From positions 93,099,582 through 93,163,581 of the forward strand of contig NC_081552.1 in assembly GCF_963082655.1 (NCBI RefSeq): a stretch of 64,000 nucleotides of DNA, read 5' to 3'. The translations under genes were made by a program, and so were the position numbers. Positions 30,611 to 42,396 of the stretch are shown piece after piece (the stretch's first letter is position 1; every line of letters begins with the position of its first letter). Under the pieces are notes generated by a model, which was given only the letters and a program-made list of their open reading frames with translations, did not search any database and was not told where the DNA came from. The DNA comes from Stomoxys calcitrans (Eukaryota > Arthropoda > Insecta > Diptera > Muscidae).

Positions 30611-32645
30611 TTAGGGAAATTTTTATTTTTTTTGGAGGTGATCTGGTAACCCTGCCTGATAGTTGACAGTACACTAACACTCTTGCACCAAGTTATTTTG
30701 CAGTCAAGGCATTTCGACATTCCGAAAAGAGTTTTCAAAGAGACCAGAACAAGACTTGCAATACCAAGAGTGGTGGGCAGTGAATGAAAATTAAACATTA
30801 CCCTGGTTACAAAAGATTTTTTTTTATAAACGGAACATAAATTGTTCATTGGTAAGCATGATTGAATATGAGCTGACCCTGTGAAGAGAATTTAATTAAA
30901 GACCTTTAATTATCTTCTCCATTGACTTCTATAGGCGATTGGATTTTCTTGCACACATACACCTGTGTTGCGGCAATTATTTTACGACCGTGGAGTTGAG
31001 AAATTTTACGCAGTGAGGTGAACGTTGACCAGAGGGGTTTCTGATAACTTCATCGGCCTCCTGGTGCGGATTTTTTTTTGCTGGGAAACTGTGTCGGCTG
31101 CCACCACTAAGGTGTTTCTGGGGGCGACCGAAATTATCATCGGTCTTTGTGTTATACACGACTACACAAGACATAGACGTGATAGGTGCCCAGCTACTCC
31201 ATAATTTTACCATTTCATCTTGGTAAGTGCAATTGCACTAAATCATATCACTGCCGCAGCCTGTTACTCCAACAGGCGTTGAATTTGTCGCTGAGAAGAG
31301 TCTGCTTAGGGGAAGAGAAAGGAGCCCTAAGTCGCCATAGGCGCACATTGTCTTTTTGGATTTGTCAAATCGTATTGGGAGTTGCGGCTGCCCATACGTC
31401 CCAGCTTTTGAGCTCCCAAGCTCGTCAAATTGGAAATATTTTTCGGTGATGTATACATGAAATTGAAGCACATGTAGTAAAAGTAGTATATAAGTACTCA
31501 TAGGCATATACATAATCCATATACATACTAAGTTTTTTTTTTTTTTTTCTTTTTCCTTCATTTCTCATCATAACGGTACTAAACATTGATCTTTAAACAA
31601 CACATACATACCCATAGTGAATTTGAGTGTAAAGTAAATCACCAATAAATGAAATGGGTGCATAACATGTATATGTGTATGTATGTGTGAGAAACATTTT
31701 TACATTTAACTTAAATTTTGGACTTAAGAGAATACATTCTTGGTGGTGTAAAGACTGATAGGTGTCATACCGGTTTTTTTTTTGTTATTGTTGTTTTCCC
31801 ATCCACACTTTTACAATGCAATAGCCAAAATGATAACGGTTAGTTTCTGATTTTAGTATTCTGGATTATTGAGCTCTATCATCCACGACAATAATTTTTT
31901 TTTTTTTCCTTTCTCCCTGGACATAAATGAAATAGCAATAGCAAAAATAAATTGAGACATTTATTTTATTTTTTTTTTCCCAACATAATGCAGACATCTA
32001 ACGGTCTCTAAAGCTTTTTATTTTTGGTGTTTCTCCAAAGAACGTTTTATTTTAAACTAGGATGAATTAATAAATTCATCATGTATTTTCTTAGTGTCAT
32101 TCATTCAAATTATACTTGAACAAAATAGGCTTAGTATAAAAATTTAATTATATTTTTGTTTTGTTTTGATACTTAAGATTTATGATGGCTATGCCAAAAT
32201 ATACCGAATTTAATATGAATTGCTAAGTTCGCTTTCTTTAAGAGAAATGTGGGGCAAGGCTCATCTTTAGTTTTAGAAGCTGGTCATAATAGGGACATTG
32301 GGTGGAATAAGGGTATTTTCAATGTCAAAAGGCGACAGGGTGGGGACATTGTACCTCGGTATGTCACTACATCTGGACATACCAAACACATTCACAGGTA
32401 AGACTAATACAGTGGCTCAAGGAAAAACAACGTGTAAGTTTTTGAAAGTCGATGATCTTTATTAACTTTTGATGGCATGAAACGTTAAGAAAAAAATATG
32501 TTCGCGCGTGAAATTACGGGTTGAGACCCTACATCCTGGTGGAGCTAGCCAGGGCAATTTTACATCATAACATGCCACAGCTTGTGATTCCCGCAGATTT
32601 ATACTAAACAATATTCCAGATTGGAATGAAAAATAGCGCGTAACA
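30507..32645 (+). repeat. 3' LTR of the Ulysses-like element (2,139 bp)
   Basis: TGAAAC...GTAACA. It retains the single, unduplicated TTGAGA target (32521-32526) that the errantivirus used in the other LTR. Contains several poly-T runs (about 31533-31548, 31774-31782, 31895-31907). No protein-coding signature. Confidence 0.88.
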
Positions 32646-32689
32646 CTCTTTCTAATTTATTTCTTTTCCAAATAAAGATTTCCCTGACT

Positions 32690-32770
32690 GGGATTTGAAC
32701 AGCCAACCTTACTATTGTGAGGCGTATGCTATTCCTCTGTGCTACCGGCCTTTCTTCATTACAGAAGGCT
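32690..32770 (-). repeat. tRNA-like segment (possible SINE head), copy A
   Basis: The minus strand reads GGCCGGTAGCACAGAGGAAT, then GCATACGCCTCAC, and ends with the B-box-like GTTCAAATCCC. Box A- and B-like spacing suits a tRNA-derived Pol III promoter, but acceptor and anticodon stems do not form a normal cloverleaf, so it is not a tRNA gene. Confidence 0.4.
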
Positions 32771-33332
32771 AATTTAACATACATTCTCTTGTTTGGGGTT
32801 TTTTGAGTTAGCGTCCAAAACAACAACAAAAAATCTATTTTTAAATTTGTAGCAGTTGATTATGAGAAACTAATTAGCGAAACATGAATGATAGAATTCC
32901 GACAGTAATGTATTTTGTTGTTGTAAATCTTGAAATCTCTACAAACTATCATACAAAAGGTCCTAAAAAGTGACTATTCTGGGAGGGAGTGAGAAAGTCA
33001 CTTCCAAATGTTTGGAGGGTAAGCAGCTGATAAATTGGTCGGTGTCATATCAATCTTTATATGCAAATGGCAACATTTTGGCCAAAGAAAACAAAAAAAA
33101 TAAATGTGGTAACCTTGTCAAACCATCAAAAGAACGATTTAGGGAAATTTTTCCCCCAAAAAAAAACGCAGTACCAGCCTTTATATGTCACCTGTTTCGA
33201 TTATCCACGAATCTTTTAACAACGACTCAAACCACAACAATATGCCTCAGTTCTATCTTAAAGCCTCTCCTGGTTCACACAGAGGAGGACAAATGAAAAA
33301 AAAAATTATTTTATTATGCTATACACGAAATA

Positions 33333-33571
33333 TTGGGTTGCCCAAAAAGTAATTACGGATTTTTTTTAAAAGAAAGTAAATGCATTTTTAATAATACTTA
33401 GAATGAACTTTAATCGAATATACTTTTTTTACACTTTTTTTCTAAAGCAAGCTAAAAGTTACAGCTGATAACTGACAGAAGAAAGAATGCAATTACAGAG
33501 TTACAAGCTGTGAAAAAATTTGTCAACGCCGACTATATGAAAAATCCGCAATTACTTTTTGGGCAACCCAA
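33333..33571. mobile_element. mariner-derived MITE, copy 1
   Basis: A 239-bp unit flanked by TA, with inverted repeats TTGGGTTGCCCAAAAAGTAA at the left and its complement at the right, extending inward into a GCGGATTTTT-type block. No coding capacity. Further copies at 37513 and 48628. TA duplication plus these ends indicate Tc1/mariner. Confidence 0.8.
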
Positions 33572-34449
33572 TAGTTTATATACATATGTAAAATATATAT
33601 AAAAGTAATACTCACATCATTAGCTTTGTACAGAATGGAACTTATGTACCTGTTAAAACAATTATATCGTATCATTATATTAATATTTTTTTTAACAATT
33701 TAATACTTACATGAAATCCTCTGTGATAAAAATGTGTTTTCACTTTCATTCAATGACCTTATAATTACGGTTTATATGTTTACTACATCAATGTTACAGT
33801 TAAAAGTCCGTTTTGTTATCTATTTTTAAGTTTTTTGGTAGTATTAGTTGGTTATTTATTTTTTAACAGACAAATTGCTCTGCATACAACCGTAAAGGTC
33901 GCGAGGAAGCCTTGTCTCCTTCGTTCCCTTAGTGTTTCTAAAGGCCTGGTTATGCTCTCATAAATGTAGAAAAAATGTATCGTAAATGTAAAGATGCATA
34001 GCATTTAACATTATAGACGAAACAATTTTATTAACAAAAAGACTTGAAGGTAAAAGGGGTCTTGAGAGGGCATCTAATAAAGAGGAGATGGGTCGACATC
34101 TACCGCTACGTGACAGAGCTATCAACGCGAACTTCGGAGATAATGAAGTCAGAAGGCGGGTAATAAGGGGAACGCGTCAAAGTGTGGGGTACAGTGGGGA
34201 TTTGCTTTCCCGGGAGGGAGAAAAGGGAAGCGAATCCTGTGTTTGACGAGAATTATACCTCGGTTGTTGTGGCCACATTTTCATGTGAAGGTGGCGATCC
34301 TCTTCAAACTCCTGTGTGAGCAAGCTCGTTCCAGTCAAAGGACCGATTGCCGAGGGAACGAGATGGCCATTGGTGATTTAAAGGTATCACATAGGGCAGA
34401 TTCGGCCCATGCTCCGACACACAAAATATCGGTACGTCGGTGAGACAGT

Positions 34450-35220
34450 TTTCGAAAACAATATACATATGTGGCGGCCCTCAAGGCCATGGGTTATGGG
34501 ACAGTGAGGTCGAAGTTCTTGGCTGAATGCGTGGAAACCCTAAATAAGCTTCAGTTTCACGACATAGTGCTAACATGGATTAGCGCATACGACTGCGCCC
34601 TACTCTTTGCTTGTAATTTTTTTATCACATATTTTTTTATTTTCTTTTCACCACAGGTCGGATTGGCCACAGAGTGAACTCACCTTTTCATGGTGGGCTA
34701 CCCATGCAACCTAAACTATTAACAATTCCACAGAGAAATTATAGAATAGGAGAAAAGCAGTTTTCTAAATGTAATATTTGGGTTTGAAATTTGTTCAAAC
34801 TTCAAATTTTGTCAGCTGACAAGAAAACGGAACAAAAACAGTATACATATATGGCGGCCCTCAAGGCTATGGGTTAAAGGGCAGTGAGGTCGAAGTTCTT
34901 GGCTGAATGTGTGGAAACCCTGAATAAACTCCAGTTTCACGACATAGTGCTAACATAGATTAGCGCATACGACGGTGCCGTATTGACGCTTACCCCCTAC
35001 TCTTTTCTTGTAATTTTTTTATCACATATTTTTTTATTTTCTTTTCACCATAGGTCGGATTGGCCACCGAGTGAACTCACCTTTTCATGGTGGGCTACCC
35101 ATTCAACCTAAACTATTAACAATTCCACAGAGAAATCATAGAATAGGAGAAAAGCAGTTTTCTAAATGTAATATTTGGTTTTGAAATTTGTTCAAACTTC
35201 AAATTTTGTCAGCTGACAAA
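34450..35220 (+). pseudogene. two tandem copies of a non-LTR RNase H fragment
   Basis: Two 380-bp units (starting about 34460 and 34840) each encode AALKAMGYGTVRSKFLAECV, then LNKLQFHDIVLTWI. This is the helix and strand preceding the last catalytic residues of RNase H in non-LTR elements. After about 45 residues coding sense is lost in T-rich sequence ending CACAG or CATAGGTCGGATTGG. The second unit has in-frame stops. Relics only. Confidence 0.55.
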
Positions 35221-36416
35221 AAGAGGGAACGTAAAATTTTGATTTAACTGAATTCTATTGTACTTTCCGGTTATCGTCGACAGACGTTCGGTAATCACTT
35301 GAATGTGTATTCATAGGCCAAAATAAAACAGCTGACACGTTTTCTTACATTTAAACCATGTTTCCACTTAAAGCAAATCTAAATTCGCGACGAGATTTCG
35401 GAAATCTCGTGTTTTGCAAAAAGGTTTCCCATACATTTTCAATGCGAGCAAATCTACTTATTTGAGAAGATTTGCAGCAAATCTCCTTCCAAATTCAGAT
35501 GCAACACTGCGTTTGCTTGAATACAGGTTATTATTAGGATTTTTGGGAAGCTCTTTTTCTAAACATCTGACAATTTCTTATTGAAAGTATAAAATTGAGT
35601 AGTTATTTAATAAAATCGTTTCACAAACTTAATTGCTGAACGCAAAGTATAAGCTGAACACAATGAAAATGCTAATCACAATAAAAACGCTGTCAAAAAC
35701 GACAAATAAAAACCGCATAAATCGTAGTGGAAACGGGTTTTGGGGATTATATCAAGTCAAGTGGATTTGGGCTCTAGTGGAAACATGGTTTTACAGCATG
35801 GCGAAACAATAGGTCTGTTCGTGTACTTTTCCAGTAAACATGTGCAGAGAGTAAGAGCCATTTTACTCTCTTTCCAACATTTGCAAGCAAAAGTACGAGA
35901 ACGAAAATTTGCAGAAAAACTGCTGATTTTTGTTTTGGTTCGTTTTTATTTGCTTGCTTAAGAAAACAACTGTTTTAAAATAAAAAAATGCTGGCGATAC
36001 TTGGGAGTTATTATCTTAGATAAACGTCAATTTATTAACGCGAGAGTGATAAGGCTAGAAGAGGCAAAGAGCGTAAGAAAGAAGAATAGTTGGCATTAAG
36101 AGCCCTATTCGGGATGACGAGTGACTAAATTTAAAGACAACATGTTTGAATTGCTTACGATATTTCGTTTTTCCTTTTAACTTTCGGTTCCAAAGAAACA
36201 AAGCAAAATACGAAAAAATGTTCGAACGAATGTTCCAATCAAAACAGAAAAACACGAAAATGTTGCAACCCTCAATGTGAATCCATGGAAAATTTTGTGT
36301 CTTTACCGCGAGTTTTTTTCTATTATATTCTCTTCTACTTCTTACCCTCTTTGAGAAGGGGAGCCATTCGTCGTTTCCGTGATCTCCGTACCGCTGGATA
36401 GCCATCACAATTAACC

Positions 36417-36638
36417 GTGCACGAAATTACGAATGTCATACGTGCCGCCAAGTCGCGCAAGGCTCTGGTTCCAGACGGAATCTTTACACTGATGCTGAAG
36501 AATCTGGATCTACCTGGAGTCGAGTGTCTTACAACTGTCCTCAGCCTGTCTGAACACTATTATAGTACCCGATGTTCGGAAGATGGGCAGTGTGATCCCG
36601 CTATAACTCCATTGGGCGAGTTTTATGTGCCTGAACAC
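36417..36638 (+). pseudogene. non-LTR reverse transcriptase N-terminal fragment, copy A
   Basis: Reads ITNVIRAAKSRKALVPDGIF, then LMLKNLDLPGVECLTTVLSL. This is the KAxGPDGI motif (here A-L-V-P-D-G) and the following helix found at the start of non-LTR RT domains. It stops at the edge of the duplicated unit. Copy B is at 40597-40818. Confidence 0.6.
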
Positions 36639-36869
36639 ACACATTTTTTAATCTAATTAGTGTCTCGGTACGGGAGAAAACGTGCCACTTGGCGATATAT
36701 ACCCATGAGTGACTAAATAGGGACTAAAAAAAGTGTAAATTTCGATTATCAACGTCATTTATAAAAATAATTTTTTATTTGCCAAATGTTTTTTTTACCT
36801 TTTAGAGTGAGGCTAATTTTTATGTCTCTTTCTAATTTATTTCTTTTCCAAATAAAGATTTCCCTGACT

Positions 36870-36950
36870 GGGATTTGAACAGCCAACCTTACTATTGTGA
36901 GGCGTATGCTATCCTTCTGTGCTACCGGCCTTTCTTCATTACAGAAGGCT
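36870..36950 (-). repeat. tRNA-like segment, copy B
   Basis: Same sequence as 32690-32770 apart from the CTATCCTT/CTATTCCT difference. Confidence 0.4.
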
Positions 36951-37512
36951 AATTTAACATACATTCTCTTGTTTGGGGTTTTTTGAGTTAGCGTCCAAAA
37001 CAACAACAAAAAATCTATTTTTAAATTTGTAGCAGTTGATTATGAGAAACTAATTAGCGAAACATGAATGATAGAATTCCGACAGTAATGTATTTTGTTG
37101 TTGTAAATCTTGAAATCTCTACAAACTATCATACAAAAGGTCCTAAAAAGTGACTATTCTGGGAGGGAGTGAGAAAGTCACTTCCAAATGTTTGGAGGGT
37201 AAGCAGCTGATAAATTGGTCGGTGTCATATCAATCTTTATATGCAAATGGCAACATTTTGGCCAAAGAAAACAAAAAAAATAAATGTGGTAACCTTGTCA
37301 AACCATCAAAAGAACGATTTAGGGAAATTTTTCCCCCAAAAAAAAACGCAGTACCAGCCTTTATATGTCACCTGTTTCGATTATCCACGAATCTTTTAAC
37401 AACGACTCAAACCACAACAATATGCCTCAGTTCTATCTTAAAGCCTCTCCTGGTTCACACAGAGGAGGACAAATGAAAAAAAAAATTATTTTATTATGCT
37501 ATACACGAAATA

Positions 37513-37751
37513 TTGGGTTGCCCAAAAAGTAATTGCGGATTTTTTTTAAAAGAAAGTAAATGCATTTTTAATAATACTTAGAATGAACTTTAATCGAATA
37601 TACTTTTTTTACACTTTTTTTCTAAAGCAAGCTAAAAGTTACAGCTGATAACTGACAGAAGAAAGAATGCAATTACAGAGTTACAAGCTGTGAAAAAATT
37701 TGTCAACGCCGACTATATGAAAAATCCGCAATTACTTTTTGGGCAACCCAA
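37513..37751. mobile_element. mariner-derived MITE, copy 2
   Basis: Part of duplicated copy B; differs from copy 1 by G/A in the left inverted repeat (AATTGCGG against AATTACGG). Confidence 0.8.
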
Positions 37752-38630
37752 TAGTTTATATACATATGTAAAATATATATAAAAGTAATACTCACATCAT
37801 TAGCTTTGTACAGAATGGAACTTATGTACCTGTTAAAACAATTATATCGTATCATTATATTAATATTTTTTTTTAACAATTTAATACTTACATGAAATCC
37901 TCTGTGATAAAAATGTGTTTTCACTTTCATTCAATGACCTTATAATTACGGTTTATATGTTTACTACATCAATGTTACAGTTAAAAGTCCGTTTTGTTAT
38001 CTATTTTTAAGTTTTTTGGTAGTATTAGTTGGTTATTTATTTTTTAACAGACAAATTGCTCTGCATACAACCGTAAAGGTCGCGAGGAAGCCTTGTCTCC
38101 TTCGTTCCCTTAGTGTTTCTAAAGGCCTGGTTATGCTCTCATAAATGTAGAAAAAATGTATCGTAAATGTAAAGATGCATAGCATTTAACATTATAGACG
38201 AAACAATTTTATTAACAAAAAGACTTGAAGGTAAAAGGGGTCTTGAGAGGGCATCTAATAAAGAGGAGATGGGTCGACATCTACCGCTACGTGACAGAGC
38301 TATCAACGCGAACTTCGGAGATAATGAAGTCAGAAGGCGGGTAATAAGGGGAACGCGTCAAAGGGTGGGGTACACTGGGGATTTGCTTTCCCGGGAGGGA
38401 GAAATGGGAAGCGAATCCTGTGTTTGACGAGAATTATACCTCGGTTGTTGTGGCCACATTTTCATGTGAAGGTGGCGATCCTCTTCAAACTCCTGTGTGA
38501 GCAAGCTCGTTCCAGTCAAAGGACCGATTGCCGAGGGAACGAGATGGCCATTGGTGATTTAAAGGTATCACATAGGGCAGATTCGGCCCATGCTCCGACA
38601 CACAAAATATCGGTACGTCGGTGAGACAGT

Positions 38631-39400
38631 TTTCGAAAACAATATACATATGTGGCGGCCCTCAAGGCCATGGGTTATGGGACAGTGAGGTCGAAGTTCT
38701 TGGCTGAATGCGTGGAAACCCTAAATAAGCTTCAGTTTCACGACATAGTGCTAACATGGATTAGCGCATACGACTGCGCCCTACTCTTTGCTTGTAATTT
38801 TTTTATCACATATTTTTTTATTTTCTTTTCACCACAGGTCGGATTGGCCACAGAGTGAACTCACCTTTTCATGGTGGGCTACCCATGCAACCTAAACTAT
38901 TAACAATTCCACAGAGAAATTATAGAATAGGAGAAAGCAGTTTTCTAAATGTAATATTTGGGTTTGAAATTTGTTCAAACTTCAAATTTTGTCAGCTGAC
39001 AAGAAAACGGAACAAAAACAGTATACATATATGGCGGCCCTCAAGGCTATGGGTTAAAGGGCAGTGAGGTCGAAGTTCTTGGCTGAATGTGTGGAAACCC
39101 TGAATAAACTCCAGTTTCACGACATAGTGCTAACATGGATTAGCGCATACGACGGTGCCGTATTGACGCTTACCCCCTACTCTTTTCTTGTAATTTTTTT
39201 ATCACATATTTTTTTATTTTCTTTTCACCATAGGTCGGATTGGCCACCGAGTGAACTCACCTTTTCATGGTGGGCTACCCATTCAACCTAAACTATTAAC
39301 AATTCCACAGAGAAATCATAGAATAGGAGAAAAGCAGTTTTCTAAATGTAATATTTGGTTTTGAAATTTGTTCAAACTTCAAATTTTGTCAGCTGACAAA
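38631..39400 (+). pseudogene. two tandem copies of a non-LTR RNase H fragment, copy B
   Basis: Counterparts of 34450-35220, with units starting about 38640 and 39020 (379-bp period). In the second unit TGG replaces the in-frame TAG of copy A (ACATGGATT against ACATAGATT). Confidence 0.55.
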
Positions 39401-40596
39401 AAAAGGGAACGTAAAATTTTGATTTAACTGAATTCTATTGTACTTTCCGGTTATCGTCGACAGACGTTCGGTAATCACTTGAATGTGTATTCATAGGCCA
39501 AAATAAAACAGCTGACACGTTTTCTTACATTTAAACCATGTTTCCACTTAAAGCAAATCTAAATTCGCGACGAGATTTCGGAAATCTCGTGTTTTGCAAA
39601 AAGGTTTCCCATACATTTTCAATGCGAGCAAATCTACTTATTTGAGAAGATTTGCAGCAAATCTCCTTCCAAATTCAGATGCAACACTGCGTTTGCTTGA
39701 ATACAGGTTATTATTAGGATTTTTGGGAAGCTCTTTTTCTAAACATCTGACAATTTCTTATTGAAAGTATAAAATTGAGTAGTTATTTAATAAAATCGTT
39801 TCACAAACTTAATTGCTGAACGCAAAGTATAAGCTGAACACAATGAAAATGCTAATCACAATAAAAACGCTGTCAAAAACGACAAATAAAAACCGCATAA
39901 ATCGTAGTGGAAACGGGTTTTGGGGATTATATCAAGTCAAGTGGATTTGGGCTCTAGTGGAAACATGGTTTTACAGCATGGCGAAACAATAGGTCTGTTC
40001 GTGTACTTTTCCAGTAAACATGTGCAGAGAGTAAGAGCCATTTTACTCTCTTTCCAACATTTGCAAGCAAAAGTACGAGAACGAAAATTTGCAGAAAAAC
40101 TGCTGATTTTTGTTTTGGTTCGTTTTTATTTGCTTGCTTAAGAAAACAACTGTTTTAAAATAAAAAAATGCTGGCGATACTTGGGAGTTATTATCTTAGA
40201 TAAACGTCAATTTATTAACGCGAGAGTGATAAGGCTAGAAGAGGCAAAGAGCGTAAGAAAGAAGAATAGTTGGCATTAAGAGCCCTATTCGGGATGACGA
40301 GTGACTAAATTTAAAGACAACATGTTTGAATTGCTTACGATATTTCGTTTTTCCTTTTAACTTTCGGTTCCAAAGAAACAAAGCAAAATACGAAAAAATG
40401 TTCGAACGAATGTTCCAATCAAAACAGAAAAACACGAAAATGTTGCAACCCTCAATGTGAATCCATGGAAAATTTTGTGTCTTTACCGCGAGTTTTTTTC
40501 TATTATATTCTCTTCTACTTCTTACCCTCTTTGAGAAGGGGAGCCATTCGTCGTTTCCGTGATCTCCGTACCGCTGGATAGCCATCACAATTAACC

Positions 40597-40818
40597 GTGC
40601 ACGAAATTACGAATGTCATACGTGCCGCCAAGTCGCGCAAGGCTCTGGTTCCAGACGGAATCTTTACACTGATGCTGAAGAATCTGGATCTACCTGGAGT
40701 CGAGTGTCTTACAACTGTCCTCAGCCTGTCTGAACACTATTATAGTACCCGATGTTCGGAAGATGGGCAGTGTGATCCCGCTATAGCTCCATTGGGCGAG
40801 TTTTATGTGCCTGAACAC
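40597..40818 (+). pseudogene. non-LTR reverse transcriptase N-terminal fragment, copy B
   Basis: Duplicate of 36417-36638 with one visible change near 40784 (ATAGCTCC). Confidence 0.6.
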
Positions 40819-42396
40819 TAGCTGCTGCCATGAATCTTCATTACAAGTAAATAAAAATTAAACAAATTTAATAATTACCAATAAACAATATTTTTATTTT
40901 TTACTTACCTCTGCCTCATTAATCCATTTTGGTTTTAGCTTTTGTATTTTCATGTAACGGCTGCGTTTCATACAACAGCTGACCTTTACAAAACATCTGT
41001 TCAAAGTTGCAAATTTCTGCTGGCAAAAGAAGTCGCAGTAAAAATTTGCAGGTTCTCTATATTAGAACTGTAAACCTTTGCTCTCTCTCAAATAAAGTAC
41101 GCGAACGACTTCCAGTAAAAAAATGCGCAAATTTGCACAAATTTTTGAGTTCCCGAACACGGCTAATGTACGCGAACGACTTTCAGTAAAATTTTTTGCA
41201 AATTTGCACAAATTTTTGAGTTCCCGAACACAGCTATAGTGTGATACGAATGAAACTAACACATGAAAACACTTTTCAAAATAGCAGTATTTTTTCAACA
41301 TAAAGAAATCAGCTGTTTTTGTTGTCAGTCGAATGAAAACAAAAACAACCCCAAATTAATTTTTTTTCACAACTTTATGATTTAAACAACTTTCTCACAA
41401 CTTTAACAATTTGTAGCCATAAAAAATCAGGGGCCGAATCACCGCATACGTGAATGAGTAAAATCGTTCGACATCTCTTTATTGTGAATTATGTATCTCT
41501 TTATTGAACGGGAACTTTTGAAATTTAAGAACGCGAATGTTTAAACCGAGCATTATTTATAAAAACTTGGACTTACAAATTTCTATACAAGTGATATTAC
41601 AACCATTAAATACGATATGAAATTTCATAAGATAAGATAAGAACATATAATGTGATAGAGCCTTTAGTGGTTATACATCACCCATCATTTGTAAAATTGT
41701 TCGTTGACAAACAGCCATAATTGTACGTGGAGAGGAATTAATACTGGCTTCTCTAAAACAAATCAATTTAATAAAAAATCGTCCCATTTTCAATTTCTTT
41801 ATCGTTTTATTCCCAATTTCTTTTTTTGTTTTGAAGTGGTATAATAAATGTTTCCGAATTGTTAACTACGTACATACATTTTTATGTACTCCAGAGTAAG
41901 ACAGCTAAGAGAATGTTATAAATTTTTAAAAGAAATGGGAAAGGTATGTAAAATAAATTAAATTTAATTTAAGTTTTACAAAAATCATTATATACATAAA
42001 TATGTAAATACATAGGTAGAATCATTAAATAAGTATAAGAATAACAAATAGTGCAATAAAGAAATGATAATTGCAATAAAAATCTGGTTACTACATAAGG
42101 ATTTGTATCATTTCATATAGATTAAATAAATAATCTAAATAATAAATATTTTGCAAAACAACATTCAAATAATTATCAGTGAATAGTAACAATATCTATT
42201 CATAATTTCAACAGGGCATTCATAATGCGCTTTCATTCATAAAATCCATTATTTCTTGTTTTATTTGATACGATATTACTACGTTAAGATTGACCGAAGT
42301 GAACTATGTTTGTCACTCCGTTTCATTGTTTGTTTTCCAACATTTAGGCAGAAAAGGATTTCATTAAATCACACAATTATTGTTACACTGGGTGCT
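40819..42396. other. region downstream of Syx13 with a 71-bp tandem repeat
   Basis: 41097-41167 is repeated at 41168-41236 (GTACGCGAACGACTT, CAGTAAAA, GCAAATTTGCACAAATTTTT, GAGTTCCCGAACAC). Related phrases occur at 35820-35910 inside the duplicated unit. The remainder, about 41300-42390, is AT-rich with no gene recognised and includes the Syx13 3' untranslated region. Confidence 0.5.

Larger units (their letters stand above)
15659..32645 (+). mobile_element. Ulysses/Osvaldo-like LTR retrotransposon with nested errantivirus
   Basis: A Ty3/gypsy element on the plus strand flanked by the 4-bp duplication CTCT (15655-15658, 32646-32649). The uninterrupted target survives at 36826-36829. The LTRs begin TGAAAC and end GTAACA (TG...CA). 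Each is about 2.14 kb (2,137 and 2,139 bp after removing the nested virus), far above the usual 200-600 bp. LTRs of about 2.1 kb and a 4-bp duplication are traits I recall for Ulysses of Drosophila virilis and its relative Osvaldo, hence the name; homology was not tested. Gag and pol are open. Without the nested virus the element is about 9.8 kb. Confidence 0.85.
32646..36638. repeat. 4,180-bp tandem duplication, copy A (right part)
   Basis: Matches 36826-40818 almost base for base at a constant offset of 4,180 (4,181 in the middle). About a dozen differences were seen, including ATTCCT/ATCCTT near 32733, TTACGG/TTGCGG near 33355, GTGTGG/GGGTGG near 34181 and ATAACTCC/ATAGCTCC near 36602. The unit is itself a mosaic: a tRNA-like segment, family X sequence, a mariner-derived MITE, RNase H and RT relics, and unassigned AT-rich sequence (33575-34240, 35225-36410). 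Confidence 0.9.
36639..40818. repeat. 4,180-bp tandem duplication, copy B
   Basis: Second copy of the unit, lacking the Ulysses-like insertion: CTCT at 36826-36829 is followed directly by TTCTAATTT. The junction with copy A is ...CTGAACAC|ACACATTTTTTAAT. On the right, copy B leaves homology after CTGAACAC (40811-40818). It holds the same mosaic as copy A. Confidence 0.9.

Noticed and set aside
32690..32770. Possible tRNA gene on the minus strand
   Set aside because: A box and B box are suggested but acceptor and anticodon stems do not form; a SINE head is more likely.
32970..33296. 108-codon frame repeated exactly at 37150-37476
   Set aside because: Explained by the 4,180-bp tandem duplication; the sequence also belongs to the decayed repeat family seen at 9590-10215.
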